35,499 nucleotides of DNA, taken from the NCBI GenBank assembly GCA_002704825.1, contig PAIY01000107.1:1-35499 (forward strand), read 5' to 3'. Under the pieces are notes generated by a model that was not told the origin of the DNA, made no database searches, and saw only the letters and a list, made by a program, of their open reading frames with translations. This document shows, piece after piece, positions 23,774-31,939 of the stretch; the stretch's first letter is position 1; each line of letters begins with the position of its first letter. Source of the DNA: Phycisphaeraceae bacterium (GTDB taxonomy: Bacteria; Planctomycetota; Phycisphaerae; Phycisphaerales; Phycisphaeraceae). The translations under genes were made by a program, and so were the position numbers.

Positions 23774-23867
23774 TTAACCACAGAGACACAGAGGCACAGA
23801 GAAAGACAAATCAGAGAAAAAATTTTGTTGATTTTCGGGCTCTGTGTCTCTATGACTCAGTGGTTAA
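23774..23867. repeat. Hairpin element with CAGAGACACAGAG arms
   Basis: Left arm 23774-23801 (TTAACCACAGAGACACAGAG...) is complementary to right arm 23840-23867 at 24 of 28 positions, with a 38-nt loop. The arm core matches the inverted repeats at 12457-12474 and 12906-12923, so it belongs to the same family but carries no gene. Confidence 0.72.
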
Positions 23868-23918
23868 ATCCTTATGTGTTGATGGCAGTTCAACTGCGCA
23901 TCCGATACATTATGCCAT

Positions 23919-24659
23919 ATGGGAACAAGAAAAAAATCTGCTGTGGTGTTTTGCACCTACCCGAAGCTGGTGTTCGCCTGGCCGCTATTGGCGATCGGCC
24001 CGTTGTTTCACTTCATCACACCCGAAGTTCTGAGCTTGGAAGTTGCAGGTTGGATCTACCTGATGCTGATGGTGTTGGTGGTGCTAACCTTGAGTGTGGA
24101 TATTGAGCGCAACCACGCAGCATTCTGGCTATTGATCTTCGCGGTGTTCTTTTTTCTGGGACGCTGGCTTGAAGATGCCAAGGGCTTTACGTTCTTTGGC
24201 AACATCTATGACTGGTTTGCGAGCCTTGATGTGAAATATGACAAAGGCTTTGGCAACGCGATCAGTGCCCTGCTGGTGGTCCCTTATTTTGTGATGCTCG
24301 CCTGGGCGCGCCTGCAACACCGCTGGCGGATCACGCATAACGAATTTGAACACTACTCCTGGGGTCGTGCTGACGACTCACTGGCGCGCGGTGCCAAACG
24401 CGTGCGGTGTACCTATCCGGACCTGCTGGAATTTTTGCTTCTCGGGGCAGGCACATTGATTGTGTACTCAGCAACAGGACGGACGGAACTCAAACGCATC
24501 CCGCATGTGCCCTTGATTTTCCTGGTCCGCAAAAAGATCAACCGGCTCTTGGAATCGACCATGGTCACTTCCGAGATCATGGAACACGAAGAGATGGCTG
24601 CCAGCGAAGAACTCGGCGGAGATGGCGGTGCTTCGGATTATGATCGCGATCGTCTGTAA
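23919..24659 (+). CDS. Polytopic membrane protein of unknown function
   Basis: 246 residues. Predicted membrane spans: LVFAWPLLAIGPLFHFI, GWIYLMLMVLVVLTLSV, AAFWLLIFAVFFFLG, and ALLVVPYFVMLAWARL; a shorter hydrophobic LLEFLLLGAGTLIVY lies later. The C-terminal third is soluble and ends in an acidic tail (EHEEMAASEELGGDGG). No family name is recognised. It lies 42 bp upstream of the rhomboid-like gene on the same strand, so the two are probably co-transcribed. A weak -10-like TACATT sits seven bases before the ATG and there is no Shine-Dalgarno. Confidence 0.78.
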   Translation: MGTRKKSAVVFCTYPKLVFAWPLLAIGPLFHFITPEVLSLEVAGWIYLMLMVLVVLTLSVDIERNHAAFWLLIFAVFFFLGRWLEDAKGFTFFGNIYDWFASLDVKYDKGFGNAISALLVVPYFVMLAWARLQHRWRITHNEFEHYSWGRADDSLARGAKRVRCTYPDLLEFLLLGAGTLIVYSATGRTELKRIPHVPLIFLVRKKINRLLESTMVTSEIMEHEEMAASEELGGDGGASDYDRDRL

Positions 24660-24701
24660 GTTTGAATGTGGTCTCACAGCATTTGTAAAGAACCCAACCT
24701 C

Positions 24702-25463
24702 ATGCTCAAGCAATTGGAACGTAAACTCGGACGGTTTTGTGTCCCGCACCTGACTTGGATTCTCATCGGCGGTCAGACCCTGTTTTTCCTGGGGATACTG
24801 GCGAATCGTGATTTGTACGGCCAGATGGTTCTGGTTCCCAACATGGTGCTTGAAGGTGAAGTCTGGCGGCTGCTGGTTTTCATGTTCATTCCCAAAACGC
24901 TTTCCCCCATCTGGTTTGCCTTCGCGATGTATATTCTCTATCTCATGGGCAATGCGCTGGAAGCTCACTGGGGTGAGTTCCGCTACAATCTCTACATCTT
25001 CGTGGGAATGCTCGGGACGATTGGTGCGGCATTCATCGTGCCGTCGCAGGAAACGACGAACTTCTATCTGATGACGTCACTGTTTCTTGCCTTTGCCTAC
25101 CTGTACCCTGACTTTGAGTTTTATCTTTTCTTCATCCTGCCTGTGAAGGTGAAATACCTGGGCATGCTCACCGCGGCCTTTCTGGTGTTCTCCTTCATCG
25201 GCTCGGATCTTTCGGGTCAATTGGCAATCAGTGCAGCCATGCTCAACTTCAGCCTGTTTTTCGGGGCTGACATCGCCCGCCGGGTCAAGGGTGGGAAAAA
25301 GCGGATGGCCCAGAAAGCTCAGGCGATCAAGGAAGCCAGCACGCCGTTTCACACCTGCTCGGTCTGCAAGCGTACCGACAAGTCCGACCCACAGCTTCAT
25401 TTCAGATACCTCCCCGGCGAAGGTGATCCCGTCTGCTACTGCGAAGACCACCTGCCCGAGTGA
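24702..25463 (+). CDS. Rhomboid-like membrane protein with C-terminal Cys/His site
   Basis: 253 residues from the ATG at 24702; an ATG at 24666 would add 12 unlikely residues. It has several membrane spans. GEVWRLLVFMFIP (52-64) and NALEAHWGEFRYNLYIF (about 84-100) match the rhomboid/derlin-type fold (GExWRLxTxxFxP, LExxWG). The GxSx catalytic serine motif and matching His are not visible, so it is probably a non-proteolytic pseudo-rhomboid. Where a protease would have the active Ser, the sequence is FLAFAYLYPDFEFYLFFILP. The C-terminal soluble tail has C219-x2-C222 and C245-x-C247-x2-H250, a likely zinc site. It is downstream of another membrane-protein gene and followed by a palindromic element that could terminate it. 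Confidence 0.75.
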   Translation: MLKQLERKLGRFCVPHLTWILIGGQTLFFLGILANRDLYGQMVLVPNMVLEGEVWRLLVFMFIPKTLSPIWFAFAMYILYLMGNALEAHWGEFRYNLYIFVGMLGTIGAAFIVPSQETTNFYLMTSLFLAFAYLYPDFEFYLFFILPVKVKYLGMLTAAFLVFSFIGSDLSGQLAISAAMLNFSLFFGADIARRVKGGKKRMAQKAQAIKEASTPFHTCSVCKRTDKSDPQLHFRYLPGEGDPVCYCEDHLPE

Positions 25464-25488
25464 AAATCTGATTCGAGATTGAATTTAT

Positions 25489-25560
25489 AAAACCGCTTGC
25501 GGTTTAGCGCATCGACAAGAAACCATTGTAAAATTTCTCGCTAAACCGCAAGCGGTTTTT
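25489..25560. repeat. Paired AAACCGCTTGCGGTTTAGCG repeats forming a hairpin (terminator-like)
   Basis: AAAACCGCTTGCGGTTTAGC (25489-25508) and its inverted partner at 25539-25560 form a long stem with an approximately 30-nt loop. Five T follow on the plus strand and TTTT on the minus strand, so it could terminate transcription both ways. The left copy shares the GCATC-x-ACAAG tail with the copy at 1553-1583. Confidence 0.75.
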
Positions 25561-25591
25561 AATTCGAAATCCGCAATCCGAAATTCTCCGG

Positions 25592-25597
25592 TATAAT
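25592..25597 (+). promoter_or_regulatory. -10 box (TATAAT) of the acetyltransferase-mfd operon
   Basis: An exact TATAAT. No good -35 is seen 16-18 nt upstream. It leaves a leader of about 30 nt, with AGGA at 25621-25624 eight bases before the ATG at 25633. Confidence 0.5.
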
Positions 25598-25632
25598 GTC
25601 CCGTTTGTCATTTGGTCGATAGGACATGAGAG

Positions 25633-26193
25633 ATGATTCGCCGTGCAATTGTTAAAGATATTGTTGGCATAGCCAAACTCGTCACCCAGTTCGCTGAACG
25701 TGGGCTGATGTTGCATCGGTCGCTGGAAGATCTCTACGAAAATGTCCGCGACTTTCACGTGGCCGTTGATGACGAGGACAATGTCGTGGGCGTGTGTGGC
25801 CTGAATGTTGTCTGGGCGGACCTGGCGGAAGTCTATTCATTGGCTGTCCACCACTCTCAGCAAGGCAAAGGTCTGGGTAGCCGCCTCGTCGAAGCGACCA
25901 TTGAAGACGCACGCGAATTGGGCATCGCCAAGCTCATGAGCCTGACGTATGAACAGCGTTTTTTCGAGCGACTGGGTTTCACCGTCGTCGACCGCATGAC
26001 ACTGCCCCTGAAAGTCTGGAGCGAGTGTCTGAACTGCCCCAAGAATCAGGCCTGCGACGAAATCGCCATGGTCTATCACCTGGACGTCCCATCCATCGAA
26101 GCGCCCAAGCCCGGTAAACCCATCGGTAGCATTATCGAGCTTCCCGTGCTCGCTGACGACATGGAACATCCTGACGTACAATCTGAATCGTGA
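25633..26193 (+). CDS. GNAT N-acetyltransferase, N-acetylglutamate-synthase-like
   Basis: 186 residues. A single GNAT domain: the N-terminal MIRRAIVKDIVGIAKLV fits the ArgA-like entry, and the acetyl-CoA P-loop is QQGKGLG at 76-82. YEQRFFERLGF (106-116) and KVWSECLNCPKNQACDEIAM with Cys at 132, 135 and 141 resemble short bacterial N-acetylglutamate synthases or the acetyltransferase domain of ArgA-type enzymes, which start arginine biosynthesis. The substrate is an inference from those motifs. A charged tail of about 40 residues follows the fold. Its stop overlaps the mfd start (GTGA, 4 bp), so the two are translationally coupled. Confidence 0.85.
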   Translation: MIRRAIVKDIVGIAKLVTQFAERGLMLHRSLEDLYENVRDFHVAVDDEDNVVGVCGLNVVWADLAEVYSLAVHHSQQGKGLGSRLVEATIEDARELGIAKLMSLTYEQRFFERLGFTVVDRMTLPLKVWSECLNCPKNQACDEIAMVYHLDVPSIEAPKPGKPIGSIIELPVLADDMEHPDVQSES

Positions 26194-29100
26194 ACCAGTC
26201 CAATCAACATCCCTGGCTAAACGACCTTCTGGAAAGTTCACAACTCAAGGTCATCACAAGGCAACTTGCCTCAAGCAAGGTGCAACGCTTTGTTGCGCAT
26301 GGCTCGCAAGGCTCGTCCGCAGCGTTGGTCAGTGGTGCAACCGCATTGCAAGGCAATCGTCACGTACTCATGGTGGTTGGTCACCTGGATGACGCGGACA
26401 ATGCCGTCGAAGACCTTGAACTCTGGCAACAGGCTGGGCATGACCTTGAAATCCGCCGCTTTGGTGCGTTGGAAGTCTTACCCGGTGAGAGCAGCGTTTC
26501 GCTGGAATTACTTGCTGAGCGATTGGCATTGGTGCATGAGTTTTCTGATCCAGCAACGAACTATGCAAAGCCGATGGTCATCGTCGCACCGGTTCAGGCG
26601 TTGATGCAATCGGTCCCGATCCCAAGTGCGATCCCCGAGATGGCGATGACGCTCAAAGTCGGGCAGGAAATGTCACCAGGCAACCTGGCGACGTGGCTCA
26701 CCGATGCAGGCTACAGCCGCGTCGAAGGCATTGAGCAACCCGGCGAATTTGCCGTGCGTGGCGGGATTGTCGACATCTACCCGCCCATGGGGGCCAATCA
26801 GGACCCGGTGCGACTGGATTATTTTGGTGATGAAATCGACAGCATCTGCATGGTCGATCCCGACACCATGGGTAGTGGCAAGCGGCTCGAATCCGTCCAG
26901 TTCATCGGCGCCAAACTCGATCAACTCCAATCCGATCAGGCAACGACATCACTGTGGGAACTCATGCCCCGCGACACCGCTGTCGTACTCCATGAAGTGA
27001 TGGAACTCTCCGAGCAGGCACGTGGTTACTACGAACGACTCACCAATCCTGTAGGCATCTACGCTCCCTCCACTGTCTTTGCCTCGCTGATCAAGTTCCC
27101 GCATGTGGAGATGAACCAATACTCCTCGACATCGGGCACGGAGACCGCGGTGACACTCCCCATCGCATCGCTGACACCTTTCAGCGAAAACGCTTCCACT
27201 GCCGTCAAGGAGTTGGGCGAACGCTCCGACGATCCCAAAGCCAAACTCGTGATCGTCTGTCCCAAGCCTGCGGAAAAAGACCGCCTTATCGAACTCATTG
27301 AGCAGCACATCCCCGGGTCAATGGATCGGTTGACCATCGAAGTGGGCTATCTCTATCGCGGGTTCACGTGGGAGAACGATCAGGGCCAAACCCTCATCCT
27401 CACACCGCATCAGGAAATCTTCCACCGCTATGAAGTCCGGCGGACCATCCGCAGACTCTCCGGCTCACAAAGTGCAGGCAGTCGCGCGACCGATGCGTTT
27501 CTCGACTTAACGCCCGGTGATTACGTCGTGCACATCGATCACGGCATTGCGCTGTTCCGTGGGCTTCGCCAAATGGTGCCCGGCAGTCGCAAAACTCCCG
27601 AAGGCCTGCCCCAACCGACCAAGAAAAAGAAAACCGAGAAGTCCGCACCAACTGAAGAATATCTCACCCTCGAGTTCGCGGATAAAGCCCTGCTCCACGT
27701 CCCTGCCACGCAGATCGACATGGTCAGTAAATACATCGGCGGCTTTGAAGGGCGCCCGCCACTGTCCAAACTCGGTGGCAAGCGTTGGGAAAAACAAAAA
27801 GAACAAGTCGAAGATGCCGTCAAAGACATGGCAAGCGAACTGCTCCGCGTGCAGGCCGCCCGACAGGCCATCCCCGGCATTCGGTTCCCCGAAGACACCA
27901 AGTGGCAAAAAGAGTTCGAAGCCGAGTTCCCCTACCAGGAGACCGAAGACCAACTCACCGCAATCCATAGCTGTAAACAGGACATGATGTCCCCGCGCCC
28001 GATGGACCGATTGATCTGTGGCGACGTGGGCTTTGGTAAAACCGAAGTGGCCATCCGTGCTGCATTCAAAGCTGCCGATGCTGGTAAACAAGTCGCCGTC
28101 CTCGTCCCCACCACCGTGCTTGCTGAACAACACGAACGCACCTTCCGCAAGCGCATGGCAGACTATCCCATCAACATCGAATGCATCAACCGCTTCAAGA
28201 CCGGCAAGCAGGCCAAAGCCATCATCACGGGTTTAGCAACCAAGTCTGTCGACATCGTCATCGGCACGCATCGCCTGCTCAGTAAAGACATCCGCTTTGC
28301 TGACCTGGGACTGGTCATCATTGACGAAGAACAACGCTTTGGTGTCGAACACAAAAACAAGCTCCTGCAATTCCGACTCACCGCCGATGTGCTGACACTT
28401 TCAGCAACACCGATCCCGCGAACGCTGCATATGTCCATGCTCGGTTTGCGTGACATCAGTTCGCTGTCGATCCCCCCCGCTGATCGCCGCGCGATTGTCA
28501 CTGAGGTTATTGCCTACAACGAACACCGCATCAAAAATGCCATCATCCGTGAGATGAATCGCAATGGGCAGGTTTACTACGTCCACAACCGCGTGCATGA
28601 CATCCAGTGTGTTGCAGACAACGTCAAACGTCTTGTCCCCGACGCGCGCGTCATCATCGGTCACGGGCAAATGGCGGGCCATGAACTGGAGCGCGTCATG
28701 CTCAAGTTCATCCGCAAGCAGGCAGACGTCCTCGTCTCCACCACCATCATTGAATCAGGCATCGACATCCCCACCGCCAACACCATGATCATCGACCAGG
28801 CGGACATCTTCGGTCTTGCTGAACTCCACCAATTGCGTGGGCGTGTCGGGCGATACAAGCATCGCGCGTATTGCTATCTCATGCTGCCTGAAGATCGCCC
28901 CGTCAATGACAAAGCAGTCAAGCGACTCCGCGCTATTGAGCAATACGCAATGCTCGGCGCGGGGTTCAAGATTGCCATGCGTGACCTGGAAATCCGTGGG
29001 GCGGGCAACCTGCTGGGCGCTGAACAATCCGGGCATATCGCTGCGGTGGGTTATGACATGTACTGCCAGATGCTCGAACATGCCACCAAGCGACTGCGTC

Positions 29101-29564
29101 ACGAACGGATCATCGAACCAGCCAAGACGCATCTGGAGTTACCTGCCATCGGTCAACTGCCCAAAGCCTATATCAGCAGTGATAAATTCCGCATGGAAGC
29201 CTACCGCCGTCTGAGTCGTGCGTTGTCGATGGATGAATATGATGCCGTCGTCAAAGACATCACCGATGCCTATGGCAAAGCGCCCGCCCCCGCCCAAACC
29301 TACATGGATTTAACCGAGTTACGTTTGGCTGCGACGCTCTTGCAAATTGATGTACTCAAACTTGAAGGCCCGGACCTGATCTTCAAAACCAAGGCACCGC
29401 AGGAAGTGTTCAAAGTCTTCGAAGGGGCGCCCGGCCGCGTGAGTCTGATTGATGAGACCACGGTGTATTACCGCCCGCCATCCAACTATCTCGAACCGGT
29501 GTCCACGTTGCTTGCCGTGTTACGTAAGCTGCTGGTGAGACCTGCGCGGGATTTGGATTTTTAG
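26190..29564 (+). CDS. mfd: Transcription-repair coupling factor Mfd
   Basis: 1124 residues, close to E. coli Mfd (1148). Mfd is a DNA translocase that removes RNA polymerase stalled at lesions and recruits UvrA for nucleotide excision repair. The UvrB-like N-terminal module has GEFAVRGGIVDIYPP at about 183-197. The RNA-polymerase-interaction (CarD-like) domain starts near 440 (GDYVVHIDHGIALFRGL). Helicase motif I is GDVGFGKTEVA near 611, motif II DEEQRFG near 711, then LSATPIPRTLHMSMLG, STTIIESGIDIP, motif VI QLRGRVGRYKHRAY near 880, and the C-terminal TRCF domain. The start is GTG at 26190, inside the stop of the acetyltransferase gene. Confidence 0.97.
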   Translation: MNQSNQHPWLNDLLESSQLKVITRQLASSKVQRFVAHGSQGSSAALVSGATALQGNRHVLMVVGHLDDADNAVEDLELWQQAGHDLEIRRFGALEVLPGESSVSLELLAERLALVHEFSDPATNYAKPMVIVAPVQALMQSVPIPSAIPEMAMTLKVGQEMSPGNLATWLTDAGYSRVEGIEQPGEFAVRGGIVDIYPPMGANQDPVRLDYFGDEIDSICMVDPDTMGSGKRLESVQFIGAKLDQLQSDQATTSLWELMPRDTAVVLHEVMELSEQARGYYERLTNPVGIYAPSTVFASLIKFPHVEMNQYSSTSGTETAVTLPIASLTPFSENASTAVKELGERSDDPKAKLVIVCPKPAEKDRLIELIEQHIPGSMDRLTIEVGYLYRGFTWENDQGQTLILTPHQEIFHRYEVRRTIRRLSGSQSAGSRATDAFLDLTPGDYVVHIDHGIALFRGLRQMVPGSRKTPEGLPQPTKKKKTEKSAPTEEYLTLEFADKALLHVPATQIDMVSKYIGGFEGRPPLSKLGGKRWEKQKEQVEDAVKDMASELLRVQAARQAIPGIRFPEDTKWQKEFEAEFPYQETEDQLTAIHSCKQDMMSPRPMDRLICGDVGFGKTEVAIRAAFKAADAGKQVAVLVPTTVLAEQHERTFRKRMADYPINIECINRFKTGKQAKAIITGLATKSVDIVIGTHRLLSKDIRFADLGLVIIDEEQRFGVEHKNKLLQFRLTADVLTLSATPIPRTLHMSMLGLRDISSLSIPPADRRAIVTEVIAYNEHRIKNAIIREMNRNGQVYYVHNRVHDIQCVADNVKRLVPDARVIIGHGQMAGHELERVMLKFIRKQADVLVSTTIIESGIDIPTANTMIIDQADIFGLAELHQLRGRVGRYKHRAYCYLMLPEDRPVNDKAVKRLRAIEQYAMLGAGFKIAMRDLEIRGAGNLLGAEQSGHIAAVGYDMYCQMLEHATKRLRHERIIEPAKTHLELPAIGQLPKAYISSDKFRMEAYRRLSRALSMDEYDAVVKDITDAYGKAPAPAQTYMDLTELRLAATLLQIDVLKLEGPDLIFKTKAPQEVFKVFEGAPGRVSLIDETTVYYRPPSNYLEPVSTLLAVLRKLLVRPARDLDF

Positions 29565-29592
29565 TTTTGTTTTTGCTTTTAATCACTGAAAG

Positions 29593-29614
29593 CCGTGACC
29601 CTCCCGGGTCACGG
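29593..29614. terminator. Stem-loop downstream of mfd
   Basis: CCGTGACCC and GGGTCACGG form a perfect 9-bp stem around a TCCC loop, 29 bp after the mfd stop. The T-rich DNA precedes rather than follows it on the plus strand, so terminator function is uncertain. The rest of 29565-29839 holds a second weak hairpin (about 29645-29665) and the inverted repeat at 29726-29810, but no gene. Confidence 0.4.
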
Positions 29615-29725
29615 GTCGTATGTGCAGAACAGGTCAAGGCAACCCGTGCCGCAGGAGCGACACGGCTTTGGGTATCTAGGCGAATCTGTGGTTAGAGCGT
29701 TTCAAGCAGTTATTCTCCATGCTGT

Positions 29726-29810
29726 CGTCATTCCCGCGCAGGCGGGAATCCAGTGACATACAGTTGACGCTTGCAGGCTCCACTGGACTCCCGCCTGCGC
29801 GGGAGTGACG
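29726..29810. repeat. 30-bp inverted repeat with 25-bp loop
   Basis: Arms 29726-29755 and 29781-29810 are complementary at 28 of 30 positions, and each arm contains an inner GC-rich palindrome (CCCGCGCAGGCGGG). The loop contains TTGACGCTTGCA, which is also present, inverted with one arm, at about 96-145. This is a dispersed hairpin element. Confidence 0.85.
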
Positions 29811-29839
29811 GAAGGTGGAGATGAATGGTTTGAACTGCT

Positions 29840-31066
29840 CTACTCGGCTTTATCACCCGCAGACTCAACCGGCACCAAACCCAGTTCGTCTTCGAGCAGA
29901 TCGTAGAGATCCAGCACGTCACCGGGGCGACCGGCGATGAGCGTGTTCTTGCCGATGAGTTTGGGGATCACCCCCCCGCCCGAGAGTTCGTAGAGTTTGA
30001 CGTCGCGTTCAATCTCCTTGGCAATCCACGGGTCTGCAATCGCCTTGTCCAACGCAGCTTCACTGCCAAAGAGTTCAATGGCTTTGGTCCGTGCGGTTGC
30101 GGCATCGGGGACGGTGTCGATGAGCCAACTGTCGTAAGCAGCAAATTGCTCGGGGAGTGACTTGTACACCGCCAAGGCCAGAATCGCCAGGCTGCATGCG
30201 TCCTGGTGACGGTCTTCGTTTTTCGAAACCAACGGATTACAGTCACTGTTCAACGGCATCGGCAGTGCAATGATTGCCAACTGATCTCCGTAGCGTTCGA
30301 TCGCCTGCTTGAGATTGCCATGCAACGCGCGGCAATGCGGGCAGGTGTAGTCGAACAGATACATCAGAAATTCTTTGGCATCGGGTGAACCTAAAACCGG
30401 ATGCTTATGCGGATCGATGGCAACGCGGTTACCCATCAGTAAAACCTGGTTTCTGCCGATGCGAATCTGGCCATCCGTTGTTTGCGATGTATCCGATGTG
30501 GTTGCAGCGTCCGACGGTACAGTAGTCTCGATGGTCTGAACGGTGTGTGTGATTTCTTTGGTATTGATCTGAATACTGAGCATCGCCAGGACAGGCATGA
30601 TGCCGACCAATGACAGTAAACGCTGGGGTTTGGGGATAGCAAGGAGAATCAGAATACTGCCAAGTAAACCCGTGATATGGGCGGTCATGCACCAGATGCA
30701 GATGGTCTTGAGAACGCCCAATTGCAGATACGTAAACCAGACACCTGAGCCGATGATGCTCATGGCACAGATGCCTGCGATGAGTTTGGCCAGCGCTGCG
30801 TTGGGACGTTTGACCAGGTTCAGCGATCCAAGCGTGATGACGTACACCGCAATGGCTAACGCGGAGGTCGGGATTTCCCAGACTTTGGACCACTTGCTTG
30901 CCAGCACGGATTCACAGTCGAAGGCAGAGTCCGCGCCGCATCCTGCAAGCTGACCACCGCCAGCCAGTGAATGGTAAAGCAGGTAGCTGCTGACCGCCAG
31001 GGCAATGAGTAACAGGAGACGCGCCCCCCACAGCAGGCCGCTTGAGATGGGCTTGTTATCCGACAT
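29840..31066 (-). CDS. Vitamin K epoxide reductase domain fused to DsbA-like thioredoxin
   Basis: 408 residues. The N-terminal integral-membrane VKOR domain (several TM helices to about residue 166) has the loop cysteines C43 and C51 and the redox-active CIWC (C123, C126). A linker of about 45 residues rich in Thr/Ser follows. The C-terminal DsbA-like domain carries CPHC (C242, C245) in FDYTCPHCRALHGN and a cis-Pro region GVIPKLI. Together these would make disulfide bonds outside the cytoplasmic membrane: the DsbA part oxidises substrates and VKOR reoxidises it with quinone. The domain order VKOR-Trx is known in other bacteria. Its start overlaps the end of the upstream acetyltransferase gene by 11 bp, with GAGG about ten bases before the ATG. 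Confidence 0.92.
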   Translation of the reverse strand: MSDNKPISSGLLWGARLLLLIALAVSSYLLYHSLAGGGQLAGCGADSAFDCESVLASKWSKVWEIPTSALAIAVYVITLGSLNLVKRPNAALAKLIAGICAMSIIGSGVWFTYLQLGVLKTICIWCMTAHITGLLGSILILLAIPKPQRLLSLVGIMPVLAMLSIQINTKEITHTVQTIETTVPSDAATTSDTSQTTDGQIRIGRNQVLLMGNRVAIDPHKHPVLGSPDAKEFLMYLFDYTCPHCRALHGNLKQAIERYGDQLAIIALPMPLNSDCNPLVSKNEDRHQDACSLAILALAVYKSLPEQFAAYDSWLIDTVPDAATARTKAIELFGSEAALDKAIADPWIAKEIERDVKLYELSGGGVIPKLIGKNTLIAGRPGDVLDLYDLLEDELGLVPVESAGDKAE

Positions 31067-31862
31067 GTTTGAGTAACCTCATGTATTTTGGACCGGTGAT
31101 GAAGCCAGCTTTTTCATACATCGGGATGGCATAGCATCCGGGTGAACGATCCACGATCACCTGCTGCAATTGCGCCCGTGCACACTGTTCCAACACATGA
31201 TTGAGCATGGTTATTCCAAGCCGCTTGCCACGCATGTCCGGGTCAACATACACCGGAACGAGCACACCGATCTGTCCCTGCGTATACACACCGCCAAGTG
31301 CGACGGGTTTGCGATCCATGCGTCCTAAAAATAGATCAAGTCGCGGTTCATCCAGTCGATTGACCATGACATCGCACAGTTGCTTGGCAAGATCAGGATC
31401 ACCGCCAAAGTCCGTTTGAGCCATGCGAGCGTAGATGGTTTTGACTTCGCGATATGCTGCGCGTGCGGGGATGACCTGCAGGTCGGTGTTCATTTTGTCG
31501 TAGGCATTGAACTGTGCCATGACGAGCAGCTGCCGGGTGTCCGCGGTGTAGCCGTTTTGGGATGCCAGTTGAACTTGCGATTCGTCGAGCGATGCATGTT
31601 CACAGTCGATGACCAGTGCGTTGAGTTGCTGCTGCTGGTAATGCTCGATGAGATGAGCAAGGCTTTGGGGGCTGCCGTCCCATGAAGCAGCACGATTGGC
31701 CTGACGGATCAATGGCGTATCGGGATTGGTAAAGGCAATCGCGCCTTCCAATGTAGTTTCCTCAGAGACCATGCGCGTCATGGCAATGGTTGCCTGCTTG
31801 AGCGCGAGGATCAACGAGTCATCCGAGGGTCTGTAACTTTGCGGGGCGACGGTGAGTTCCAT
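31056..31862 (-). CDS. GNAT-family N-acetyltransferase
   Basis: 268 residues. The N-terminal half (about 1-125) is of unrecognised fold, perhaps a degenerate GNAT copy. The C-terminal half is a clear GNAT domain: VPVYVDPDMRGKRLG with the acetyl-CoA loop RGKRLG at 211-216, and YAIPMYEKAGF ending at 254. The substrate is unknown. A -10-like TACAAT (31869-31874) lies six bases before the ATG with no Shine-Dalgarno. It overlaps the VKOR-DsbA gene by 11 bp, so the two are probably one transcript; whether the enzyme has any link to disulfide formation is not shown by sequence. Confidence 0.82.
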   Translation of the reverse strand: MELTVAPQSYRPSDDSLILALKQATIAMTRMVSEETTLEGAIAFTNPDTPLIRQANRAASWDGSPQSLAHLIEHYQQQQLNALVIDCEHASLDESQVQLASQNGYTADTRQLLVMAQFNAYDKMNTDLQVIPARAAYREVKTIYARMAQTDFGGDPDLAKQLCDVMVNRLDEPRLDLFLGRMDRKPVALGGVYTQGQIGVLVPVYVDPDMRGKRLGITMLNHVLEQCARAQLQQVIVDRSPGCYAIPMYEKAGFITGPKYMRLLKHVG

Positions 31863-31939
31863 GTGGGCATTGTAGTCGCTGTGAAGCGATAGAACATCCC
31901 AGCCTTCGCTTTGCTCAGACTTGGGCTTGAGAAGATCAA

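Noticed and set aside
27507..28133. 208-residue minus-strand open frame inside mfd
   Set aside because: Antisense to conserved mfd helicase motifs; no independent evidence.
29726..29810. Possible CRISPR-like repeat pair
   Set aside because: The two copies are inverted, not direct, and there are only two; this is a hairpin element.
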